Part shown: positions 5,372 through 11,012 of the stretch, piece by piece
Position numbering within the stretch: the stretch's first letter is position 1
Layout of the letters: the number at the start of each line of letters is the position of its first letter
Assembly: GCA_036522155.1 (NCBI GenBank)
Contig: DATDGI010000413.1
Location: 1-11,012 of the forward strand
DNA from: UBA9676 sp036522155
GTDB taxonomy: Bacteria > Actinomycetota > Actinomycetes > Streptosporangiales > Streptosporangiaceae
DNA length: 11,012 nucleotides
Reading direction: 5' to 3'
The notes under the pieces: generated by a model
What the model was told of the DNA's origin: nothing
Database searches by the model: none
The model's input: only the letters and a program-made list of their open reading frames with translations
Made by a program: the position numbers and the translations under genes

Positions 5372-7837
5372 ATGACCACGCCTGGCACCGCCGCCATCCC
5401 CGACCGTGCCCGGGTGGTGGTCGTCGGCGGCGGCATCATCGGCACCTCGGTCGCCTACCACCTGGCCCACGAGGGCATCACCGACGTGCTGCTGCTGGAA
5501 CGGGACCGGCTGACCAGCGGCACCACCTGGCACGCGGCCGGGCTGATGGCCACCTTCGGCTCGACCTCACAGACCTCGACCGAGCTGCGGATCTACACCC
5601 GCGACCTGTACGCGCGGCTGGAAGCCGAGACCGGCCTGGCCACCGGCCTCAAGCAGGTCGGCCTGATCGAGCTGGCGATCGAGCCGGGCCGGCTGGAGGA
5701 GTACCGGCGGGTCGCCGCCTTCAACCGGCTCTGCGGCGTCGAGGTGCACGAGATCTCACCCCGCGAGGTGGCCGGCCTGTTCCCGCTGGCCCGGACCGAC
5801 GACGTGCTGGCCGGCTTCTACATCCCGGCCGACGGCCGGGTGAACCCGGTGGACGTGACGATGTCGCTGGCGCGCGGCGCGCGGATGAAGGGCGTGCGCA
5901 TCGCCGAGGGCGTCCCGGTCACCGGTTTCCTGCTGAACGGCGGTGCCGTCACCGGCGTCCGCACCCCGCTCGGCGACGTGGCGGCGGAGTACGTCGTCAA
6001 CTGCGCCGGCATGTGGGCGCGGGAACTGGGCGAGCTGGCCGGGGTGAGCATCCCGCTGCAGGCGGCCGAGCACTACTACCTGCTGACCGAGCCGATCGAC
6101 GGGGTGGACGGCAGCTGGCCGGTGCTGGAGGACCCGGCCAGCTACGGCTACTACCGGGAGGAGGGTGGCGGGCTGATGCTCGGGCTGTTCGAGCCGGTCT
6201 GCGCGCCGTGGCAGGTGGCGGGGGTGCCGCCCGGGTTCTCGTTTGGTGAGATCAGTCCCGACTGGGACCGGATGGCTCCCTACCTGGAGCGCACCATGTC
6301 CCGGATCCCGGTGGTGGCCGGGACCGGCATCAAGAAGCTGTTCTGCGGCCCGGAGAGCTTCACGCCGGACCTGCTGCCGATCGTCGGCGAGGCGCCGGAA
6401 CTGCGCAACTACTTCGTCGCGGCCGGCCTGAACTCGATCGGCATCCTGACCGGCGGCGGGATCGGCCGGGTGATCGCGCACTGGATCGCGCACGGCCGGC
6501 CGGACGTGGACGTGACCGGGATCAACATCGACCGGCTGCACCGCTACCAGGCCAACCCGGCCTACCGGGCGACCCGGACGGTGGAGTCGCTCGGCATGGT
6601 GTACGAAACGCACTATCCGGGCCGCCCGATGCGGACCGCCCGGGGCGCGAAACTGTCCCCCATCCACCAGCGGCTGGCCAGCCAGCGGGCGTTCTTCCGG
6701 GACGTCAGCGGCTGGGAGGGCGCCGACTGGTACGCGCCGGAAGGGGCAGAACCGGTGCCCGGCGAGCTCTCCTGGGGGCGCCCGGACTGGTTCGGCTACT
6801 GGGAAGCCGAGCATCACGCCGCCCGCACCGGCGTGATCCTCATGGACATGGCCTTCATGGCCAAGTTCGACGTGCAGGGCCGCGACGCCGGCCGGGTGCT
6901 GGAACGGATCTCCGCCAACCAGGTGGACGGCGAGCCGGGCCGGATCACCTACACCCAGTGGCTCAACGAGGCCGGCACACTGGAAGCCGACCTGACCGTG
7001 ACCAAGCTGGCCTGCGACCGGTTCTGGGTGGTCGCCTCCGACACCGCGCACCGGCACGCGCTGACCTGGCTGCGCCGCCACATCGGTGACGCCCGCGCCT
7101 TTGTCACCGACGTGACCTCGGGCTACGCGCACATCAACGTCCAGGGCCCACGGTCGCGGGAACTGCTGGCCGCGGTCACCTCGGCGGATGTGTCGAACGA
7201 AGCCTTCCCGTTCCGGGCGGCCGCGGAGATCGACATCGGGTTCGCCCGGGTGCTCTGCATCCGGATCACCTACCTCGGCGAGCTCGGCTACGAGCTGTAC
7301 GTCCCGGCCGAGCAGGCGATCGGGGTGTACGACCGGCTGGTGGCGGCCGGGCGGGAGGTGGGCCTGCGGCACGCGGGCCTCAAGGCGCTGGCCAGCCTGC
7401 GGATGGAGAAGGCATACCGCGACTACGGGCACGACATCGACAACACCGACACCGTGCTGGAGGCCGGGCTGGGGTTCGCGGTGGCGCTGGACAAGCCGGG
7501 CGGCTTCGTCGGCCGCGACGCGGTGCTGGCGCAGCGCGAACGCGGGCCGCTGCGGCGCCGGCTGGTGCAGGTGCTGGTCACCGATCCGGAACCGCTCATG
7601 TTCCACGCCGAGGTGGTGCGCCGGGATGGGCGGCCGGCCGGGTACATCCGTTCGGCCTCGTACGGGTTCACCCTGGGCGGCGCGGTCGCCCTGGCCATGA
7701 TCGACGCGGACGAACCGGTCACCCAGGCGTACCTGGACGCGGGCGAGTGGACGGTCCAGATCGGCAACTCGGTCTACCCGGCCACCGCCTCGCTGCGCCC
7801 GATGTACGACCCGGGCAGCAAGCGCGTCCAGACGTAG
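5372..7837 (+). CDS. dimethylglycine/sarcosine dehydrogenase-like flavoprotein (FAD oxidoreductase-GcvT fusion)
   Basis: 821 aa, the full length for this family. Residues about 13-370 are a DAO-type FAD domain: dinucleotide motif GGGIIG (19-24) and SGTTWHAAGL (49-58), where H54 matches the His that carries covalent FAD in dimethylglycine and sarcosine dehydrogenases. GPESFTPDLLPIVGEA (326-341) and GLNSIGILTGGGIG (352-365) close the FAD site. A linker domain (about 372-430) leads to a GcvT folate-binding domain (about 480-700) and its C-terminal barrel (about 725-815). D540 in NEAGTLEADLTV aligns with the catalytic Asp of T-protein. Family members oxidise an N-methyl amine and pass the one-carbon unit to tetrahydrofolate as 5,10-methylene-THF. 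It is divergent from the methyltransferase/aminotransferase pair, so probably the same pathway. Substrate (dimethylglycine, sarcosine or another secondary/tertiary amine) and electron acceptor (oxygen or ETF) are not determined. Confidence 0.92.
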   Translation: MTTPGTAAIPDRARVVVVGGGIIGTSVAYHLAHEGITDVLLLERDRLTSGTTWHAAGLMATFGSTSQTSTELRIYTRDLYARLEAETGLATGLKQVGLIELAIEPGRLEEYRRVAAFNRLCGVEVHEISPREVAGLFPLARTDDVLAGFYIPADGRVNPVDVTMSLARGARMKGVRIAEGVPVTGFLLNGGAVTGVRTPLGDVAAEYVVNCAGMWARELGELAGVSIPLQAAEHYYLLTEPIDGVDGSWPVLEDPASYGYYREEGGGLMLGLFEPVCAPWQVAGVPPGFSFGEISPDWDRMAPYLERTMSRIPVVAGTGIKKLFCGPESFTPDLLPIVGEAPELRNYFVAAGLNSIGILTGGGIGRVIAHWIAHGRPDVDVTGINIDRLHRYQANPAYRATRTVESLGMVYETHYPGRPMRTARGAKLSPIHQRLASQRAFFRDVSGWEGADWYAPEGAEPVPGELSWGRPDWFGYWEAEHHAARTGVILMDMAFMAKFDVQGRDAGRVLERISANQVDGEPGRITYTQWLNEAGTLEADLTVTKLACDRFWVVASDTAHRHALTWLRRHIGDARAFVTDVTSGYAHINVQGPRSRELLAAVTSADVSNEAFPFRAAAEIDIGFARVLCIRITYLGELGYELYVPAEQAIGVYDRLVAAGREVGLRHAGLKALASLRMEKAYRDYGHDIDNTDTVLEAGLGFAVALDKPGGFVGRDAVLAQRERGPLRRRLVQVLVTDPEPLMFHAEVVRRDGRPAGYIRSASYGFTLGGAVALAMIDADEPVTQAYLDAGEWTVQIGNSVYPATASLRPMYDPGSKRVQT

Positions 7838-7840
7838 CTG

Positions 7841-7864
7841 CCTGGCCCGGCCGTCCGGGTCAGG
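7841..7864 (+). terminator. 10-bp hairpin between convergent genes
   Basis: Arms 7841-7850 and 7855-7864 pair fully around the loop CCGT, with one G-U wobble (7845/7860) on the + strand. It begins three bases after the flavoprotein stop and contains the stop codon of the convergent methyltransferase (7860-7862). It probably ends + strand transcripts; on the - strand one A-C mismatch weakens it. No U-tract. Confidence 0.6.
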
Positions 7865-8609
7865 GGGCGCGGCGGCCGATCAGGACGGCCAGCCCGGGGG
7901 GCAGCCGCTCCTCGCCGAACGCGGTGCCGACGGTCACCTCGACGCCCTCCACGGCCAGCAGGGCGGGCACCGTCGCAGTGTCGATGAGGATGTTGTCGTG
8001 CCGCTCGTCGTCGCGGCGCCAGCAGCCGTCGCCGCCCCGGGTGAACACGGTGATGTCGCGGACGAACCGGTCCGGGGCGGGCAGCGAGGTGCGGGTGATG
8101 ACGGCCCAGTCGTCGCCGGCCCGGCCCAGCGGCGGGCCGTCGCGGCGCTGCTGGCCGTAGGCCAGGTCGCAGAGGTCGATCGCGAGCAGGCCGCCGGGCC
8201 GCACCGCCCGGGCGATGGCGGTGAGCGCGGCCGAGATCGCGCCCGCGTCAGGCAGGTAGCTGAGGACGTGGCCGACCGAGACCACCGCGTCGGCCTCGGG
8301 CAGCGGGTCGCCGGGCAGGGTGAGCCGGCGGATCTCGGCCGCCGGGGCGTAGCCCCGGGCCAGGTCCAGCATGGCGGGGGAGGCGTCGGTGGCGATGACA
8401 CGGTGACCGGCGCCGGTGAGATGCCTGGTCAGCAGGCCGCTGCCGCACCCCACTTCCAGTACCAGCCCGCCGCGGGCCCGCACCGGCGCCAGCAGCGCCA
8501 GGAGGCCCGGCGCGCAGGCGTCGGCGTGGAAGCCAAAACCGAGGTGGTGGGCCAGCGCCAGATCAGCCCGGTAGTACGGCTCGTGTCCACTGGGCATGTC
8601 GTCCAGCAT
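7860..8609 (-). CDS. class I SAM-dependent methyltransferase
   Basis: 249 aa from ATG 8609. The SAM-binding core is clear: motif I LVLEVGCGSGLL (49-60), D75 in VIATDASPAML binding the ribose, DAVVSVGHVLSYL (107-119), and VRPGGLLAIDLCDLA (136-150). Before the core is a short helical segment with HHLGFGFHADACAPG (21-35). After it comes a beta-rich C-terminal region (about 165-247), the layout of ubiquinone/methionine-type small-molecule methyltransferases. The start is uncertain: ATGs at 8609 and 8597 both precede the conserved part without a good RBS, and ATG 8663 would overlap the divergent gene and add an unlikely arginine-rich leader. It is transcribed alone, away from the GNAT gene. No acceptor can be named. 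It has no close similarity by eye to the methyltransferase at 4590-5288 beyond the common motifs. Confidence 0.85.
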   Translation of the reverse strand: MLDDMPSGHEPYYRADLALAHHLGFGFHADACAPGLLALLAPVRARGGLVLEVGCGSGLLTRHLTGAGHRVIATDASPAMLDLARGYAPAAEIRRLTLPGDPLPEADAVVSVGHVLSYLPDAGAISAALTAIARAVRPGGLLAIDLCDLAYGQQRRDGPPLGRAGDDWAVITRTSLPAPDRFVRDITVFTRGGDGCWRRDDERHDNILIDTATVPALLAVEGVEVTVGTAFGEERLPPGLAVLIGRRAP

Positions 8610-8661
8610 GGCATCAGCGCGGCCATCGCTGGCGCGGGTGCAGGCACGGAGGGCCGATCCC

Positions 8662-9315
8662 ATGACTTACTCACTCAGCTCGCTGCTGGATGATGCCGCC
8701 GCTGGCCGCTTCCCGCCGCCGGACGGCGGGGTCACGATCCTGCCGCAGCCATCGGCCAGGGATGCCGGCGTCATCGGCTTCACGGCGCATGCGGTGATCT
8801 TCACCGACGCCGACCCGGCCTGGGTGCGTGAGCAGCTCCCGGCCGGCGATCTGTCGGCCCCGATGACCCCGGCCTTCCTGCAGGCCCTGTGCCAGCGCAC
8901 CAGCCGCCAGGCGCACAGCATCGACATGCTGTGCGTGGCCGCGCCGCTGCCCGGACCGCCGGCCATCGGCCTGGTGCCCCATAAGGACCCGGGGCATCCC
9001 CGGTTTGCCCGGGCCCTGCGCTACCGGGACGATGTGCGCTGCTGGCGCGCCGAGGGCGGGGTGCTCGTGCTGGGGCGTGGGGTGGCGGGCCGCTGGGAAG
9101 CCTCCATCGAGGTCGATCCTGACCGCCGCGGCCACGGCCGCGGCCGGAAGCTCGCGGCCGCGGCCCGGCATCTGGTTCCGGCCCAGGTACCGGTCTGGGC
9201 CCAGATCGCGCCGGGGAACGCAGCGAGCGTGCGAGCCTTCCTGGCCGCCGGATTCGTGCCCGTGGGCGCGGAAGCCCTGCTATCTGATGTGAAAGCTAAC
9301 TCTCTTGTCCGATAG
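8662..9315 (+). CDS. GNAT-family N-acetyltransferase
   Basis: 217 aa. The C-terminal half is a GNAT core: WEASIEVDPDRRGHGRGR (145-162) is motif A, where the R/G-rich loop binds the acetyl-CoA pyrophosphate. APGNAASVRAFLAAGFVPVGAEALL at 183-207 is motif B with the typical N-x-x-S-x-R-x-F-x-x-x-G-F pattern. The first about 100 residues are a separate, non-GNAT-like region that includes PPPDGGVTILPQPS (18-31) and a conserved-looking SIDMLCVAA (86-94). The start ATG 8662 has GGAGGG (8648-8653) eight bases upstream. The gene is monocistronic, divergent from the methyltransferase and convergent with the membrane-protein gene. It may acetylate an amine of a small molecule or protein; the acceptor is unknown. 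Confidence 0.85.
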   Translation: MTYSLSSLLDDAAAGRFPPPDGGVTILPQPSARDAGVIGFTAHAVIFTDADPAWVREQLPAGDLSAPMTPAFLQALCQRTSRQAHSIDMLCVAAPLPGPPAIGLVPHKDPGHPRFARALRYRDDVRCWRAEGGVLVLGRGVAGRWEASIEVDPDRRGHGRGRKLAAAARHLVPAQVPVWAQIAPGNAASVRAFLAAGFVPVGAEALLSDVKANSLVR

Positions 9316-9317
9316 AC

Positions 9318-9338
9318 GATGGCCCGGAGACGGCCGTC
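9318..9338 (+). terminator. short hairpin between convergent genes
   Basis: Arms 9318-9324 and 9332-9338 form a 7-bp stem with one U-G wobble (9320/9336) and a 7-nt loop, immediately after the GNAT stop. The right arm runs into the stop codon of the convergent membrane-protein gene (9337-9339). The stem is short, so this is a moderate-to-low confidence terminator. Confidence 0.4.
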
Positions 9339-9900
9339 AGTGGGGCTCGAAGTCGAGCGCGGCCAGCATGCGCCGCTGCGTGTGGTCCACCGCCGACGCG
9401 ACATCCAGCCATAGCTGCGACTCAGCCTGGGACCGGGGCAGCGAACCCTGCTGGCCGGACTGCCGGACACCGTCATCGACCTGCTCCCAGATGAGCGGGT
9501 TCCTGGCCAGGCAGCGGACGTCGATGTGGGCCTGGCCGCCCTGGTCATCGGTCAGGCGGACGACGCCGGCGGCGCTGGGGACGGCCGACAGGCCGGTCAG
9601 CCGGTCGATGTGCACGGCCTCGCTGCGGGCGAACCGGGTCACGGTCAGCACGGTGCCGGCCAGCCGTACCCGCGGGGGCCGGACCGCCAGGTCGGCCACC
9701 ACTCCGGCGGCCAGCACCACGACCGGGCCCACGGCGAGCAGGATGACCAGCGGCAGCGGATGGGAGCGGAACGCGAACGGTGCCGCGAGCAGGGCGGTGA
9801 TGATGAGGGCGGTCAGCCCGCCGACGACATGCGCCAGCCGGCAGGCACGGCGCCGGTCCTGGTCGGTGATCTCACTAGCCGGTGGCAGCTGGGTCTTCAT
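9337..9900 (-). CDS. small two-helix membrane protein with a probable PH-like cytoplasmic domain
   Basis: 187 aa from ATG 9900. Residues about 22-44 and 49-73 are two hydrophobic helices separated by a short turn (RSHP). The rest (about 76-187) is soluble: VRLAGTVLTVTRFARSEAVHIDRLTGLSAVPS-type alternation from residue 78 on resembles the strands of bacterial PH-like (bPH) domains that follow a TM hairpin, then a helical C-terminus. No enzyme motif is seen. The start is set by GGAAGG about ten bases upstream and by the position of the first helix. The gene overlaps the end of the MarR gene by 26 bp, so it is co-transcribed and likely a target of that regulator. Function unknown; the PH-like reading is tentative. 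Confidence 0.75.
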   Translation of the reverse strand: MKTQLPPASEITDQDRRRACRLAHVVGGLTALIITALLAAPFAFRSHPLPLVILLAVGPVVVLAAGVVADLAVRPPRVRLAGTVLTVTRFARSEAVHIDRLTGLSAVPSAAGVVRLTDDQGGQAHIDVRCLARNPLIWEQVDDGVRQSGQQGSLPRSQAESQLWLDVASAVDHTQRRMLAALDFEPH

Positions 9901-10459
9901 GGTGCCTGAACCTTCCGGGTATCGGCCTGGCGGCCGGCCAGTTCCCGTCCGGCGGGTCACCGGCCGCCAGCCCGACGGGGCAGCGTGGCGCGGGACAGGC
10001 CTGGATGTCGCAGAGCCGGCAGATCTGTTCCGAGTGGATGAAGTCCTCGGTGAGGGCGCCGAGCATCTTCTCCAGCGCCGCGGTGAGGGCCTTGCGCTCA
10101 CCGGCGTCGAGCATCGCCACCGCGTGGCGCATCACCTGGTAGCGGCGGTCGAGCACGTCAGCGGCGGCGGAGGTGCCGTCGTCGGTCAGGAGGACCGAGA
10201 CCGAACGCCGGTCGCGGCCGGGCTGCCGTTCCGCATGCCCCTCCGCCACCAGGCCGTCGACCACCCGGACGGTGGCCGACTGGGTGCGGCGGAGCGGCAG
10301 CTTGAGCTGCTCGATCCCGAGCCCCGGCTCCTGCGCGATCACCGCCAGCGCGGCCCCGGTGGCACCGGGACGCCCCGCGGCCGCCTCGACCGCGTCGTCG
10401 AGCGAGTCCGCCAGCGCGACGACCAGCGCCCCCAGCAGGTTCTCCAGCCGCTGACTCAT
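9875..10459 (-). CDS. MarR-family transcriptional regulator with C-terminal Cys cluster
   Basis: 194 aa from ATG 10459. Residues about 30-105 form the MarR winged helix: LGIEQLKLPLRRTQSATVRVVDGLVAEGHAER at 47-78 is the helix-turn-helix, and GRDRRSVSVLLTDDG (81-95) is the wing with its usual D-R-R. Flanking helices (1-28, 100-145) should make the dimer interface. After the last helix comes CRLC-DIQAC-PAPRC (C147, C150, C155, C160; C-x2-C-x4-C-x4-C), able to bind zinc or an iron-sulfur cluster, then a proline-rich tail to 194. ATG 10459 is preferred over GTG 10477 because the promoter at 10466-10494 predicts transcription starting at that A (leaderless mRNA). The protein probably represses its own gene and the overlapping membrane-protein gene. 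Confidence 0.9.
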   Translation of the reverse strand: MSQRLENLLGALVVALADSLDDAVEAAAGRPGATGAALAVIAQEPGLGIEQLKLPLRRTQSATVRVVDGLVAEGHAERQPGRDRRSVSVLLTDDGTSAAADVLDRRYQVMRHAVAMLDAGERKALTAALEKMLGALTEDFIHSEQICRLCDIQACPAPRCPVGLAAGDPPDGNWPAARPIPGRFRHHEDPAATG

Positions 10460-10465
10460 AACACA

Positions 10466-10494
10466 AGCATGAATCACTCATGCATATATGTCAA
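10466..10494 (-). promoter_or_regulatory. promoter of the marR-type gene, predicted leaderless
   Basis: On the - strand a perfect -35 TTGACA (10489-10494) is followed, after 17 bp, by CATGCT (10466-10471), a weak -10 that keeps the key A and final T. Six bases later comes the ATG at 10459, so the predicted +1 is the A of the start codon. No Shine-Dalgarno sequence precedes the ATG, in agreement with leaderless translation. Confidence 0.7.
10467..10483. promoter_or_regulatory. inverted repeat, likely MarR operator
   Basis: GCATGA and TCATGC are perfect inverted arms around a 5-bp centre (17 bp overall). The repeat covers five bases of the -10 hexamer and much of the -35/-10 spacer. Size and symmetry suit a MarR dimer, and the site would block RNA polymerase, giving autorepression. 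A second short palindrome, CATATATG (10483-10490), adjoins it and reaches into the -35. Confidence 0.65.
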
Positions 10495-10512
10495 CACCTG
10501 GAGGTCGGCCGG

Positions 10513-10546
10513 GCCGCAACGGCAGGGACGGCTCGGGCGTCGCGGC
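10513..10546 (-). terminator. possible terminator after the oxidoreductase gene
   Basis: Directly after the oxidoreductase stop the - strand has an 8-bp stem (10539-10546 with 10513-10520, one G-U pair) and an 18-nt loop. No U-tract follows. The large loop makes this weak, but it lies just upstream of the marR promoter, where a terminator is expected. Confidence 0.3.
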
Positions 10547-11012
10547 TCACGGCAACGGGCGCTGTACGTCGATCTCGTGCTGGGCGGCGGCGAGGACGTG
10601 TGTTATGTCCCGGCCGAACCGGACGTCACACGGATGGCTGGCCTGCCCGGCCCGGGCGTTGGCCGCCAGTTCGGTGAGGGCGGTCCGCAGCGGCGTCACC
10701 GGATCCGGCGTCTGCGCCGGTGCCGCCGACCGGCCGGCCTGCCCCCACACATACAGTTCGGTGAAGTCATCGCTCAAGGGTGCATTCAGGGTCACGGTCG
10801 CCGTGCTGGTCGCGCCGTTCTCGTGGCGCAAGATGAGATGGGTGATGTCGGCCAGGCCGGCCCGTGCGGTCACCGAACGCACCGGGCCGAGGCTGGCCCA
10901 CAGCAGCGAGATCACGTGCGGGGCGAGGTCCCACAGTGCGCCCTTGTCCCGGCGCCACGGGGTGTTGAACGGGCTTTCCGGCTGCAAGGCTGAGCCCAGC
11001 CAGACCGCACAC
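10547..11012 (-). CDS. Gfo/Idh/MocA-family oxidoreductase, C-terminal part (partial)
   Basis: About 154 C-terminal residues are visible; the gene continues past the right edge, so the N-terminal NAD(P)-binding Rossmann domain is missing. The segment after PFNTPWRRD reads GALWDLAPHVISLLW, matching the conserved G-x-x-x-D-x-x-x-H element of the family's C-terminal domain, where Asp and His sit by the substrate. Next come the beta-sheet strands (SVTARAGLADITHLILRH and following). The C-terminal tail has a P-x-x-x-L-x-x-L-x-x-N helix and a late ITHVLAAAQHEI helix, also usual in the family. These enzymes oxidise or reduce sugar or cyclitol hydroxyls with NAD(P). It is on the same strand as the MarR gene but separated from it by that gene's own promoter. 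Substrate unknown. Confidence 0.82.
   Translation of the reverse strand, partial: CAVWLGSALQPESPFNTPWRRDKGALWDLAPHVISLLWASLGPVRSVTARAGLADITHLILRHENGATSTATVTLNAPLSDDFTELYVWGQAGRSAAPAQTPDPVTPLRTALTELAANARAGQASHPCDVRFGRDITHVLAAAQHEIDVQRPLP

Noticed and set aside
5756..7606. A 616-codon open frame on the - strand opposite the flavoprotein gene
   Set aside because: It is antisense to a gene with complete, recognisable domains. Its product is low-complexity R/G/H/D/P-rich sequence, the usual result of reading GC-rich coding DNA backwards.
8610..8663. ATG 8663 as the start of the methyltransferase at 7860
   Set aside because: It would overlap the start codon of the divergent GNAT gene and add a non-conserved-looking leader (ALRACTRASDGRADA). 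No RBS supports it.
10475..10481. GTG 10477 or ATG 10481 as the start of the MarR gene
   Set aside because: Both lie inside the predicted -35/-10 spacer and the operator, upstream of the predicted transcript start. ATG 10481 is in a different frame whose product is Gly/Arg-rich.
9305..10993. A 562-codon open frame on the + strand across the membrane-protein, MarR and oxidoreductase genes
   Set aside because: It crosses three well-supported - strand genes and the marR promoter, and its translation is Arg/Ser/Gly-rich with no motif.
1..11012. Mobile element, CRISPR, prophage or defence-system signatures
   Set aside because: No transposase, integrase, direct-repeat array, tRNA-linked attachment site or nuclease/helicase motif was seen in any frame. 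Base composition is even along the window.

Overview
The window is GC-rich DNA (strong G/C at third codon positions, GTG and ATG starts, overlapping genes, hairpin terminators without U-tracts) and looks like an Actinomycetota chromosome. I cannot place the genus. It is densely coded on both strands. No tRNA, rRNA, CRISPR array, insertion sequence or phage gene is visible.

Left part (1-5371 and on to 7864): this looks like an accessory catabolic locus. A + strand unit contains the 3' end of a probable M20-type metallohydrolase, a GntR/FCD regulator, an alpha/beta hydrolase and an APC-superfamily amino acid/amine permease. Their ends overlap or nearly touch (ATGA overlap, 23-bp overlap, 2-bp gap), so they are probably one operon, closed by a long hairpin at 3161-3202. 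Facing it on the - strand is a two-gene unit: a class I SAM methyltransferase translationally coupled (GTGA overlap) to a class III PLP aminotransferase. Divergent from that pair is an 821-aa flavoprotein with the architecture of dimethylglycine/sarcosine dehydrogenases (covalent-FAD oxidase half plus folate-binding GcvT half). Importer, hydrolases, aminotransferase and an N-demethylating-type enzyme together suggest uptake and breakdown of a nitrogenous, possibly N-methylated or N-acylated, compound under GntR control. The substrate is unknown.

Middle (7860-9315): a stand-alone methyltransferase (-) is divergent from a GNAT acetyltransferase (+). Neither has an obvious link to the catabolic locus.

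Right part (9337-11012): a - strand pair encodes a MarR-family regulator with a C-terminal four-cysteine cluster and an overlapping downstream two-helix membrane protein. In front of the regulator is a well-formed promoter: perfect -35, 17-bp spacer, and a perfect inverted repeat overlapping the -10. Its predicted start point falls on the ATG, which suggests a leaderless, self-repressed transcript. The right edge cuts a Gfo/Idh/MocA-type oxidoreductase.

The best leads are the unassigned catabolic locus, the Cys-cluster MarR with its leaderless operator-promoter, and the non-canonical cofactor-binding motif of the aminotransferase.
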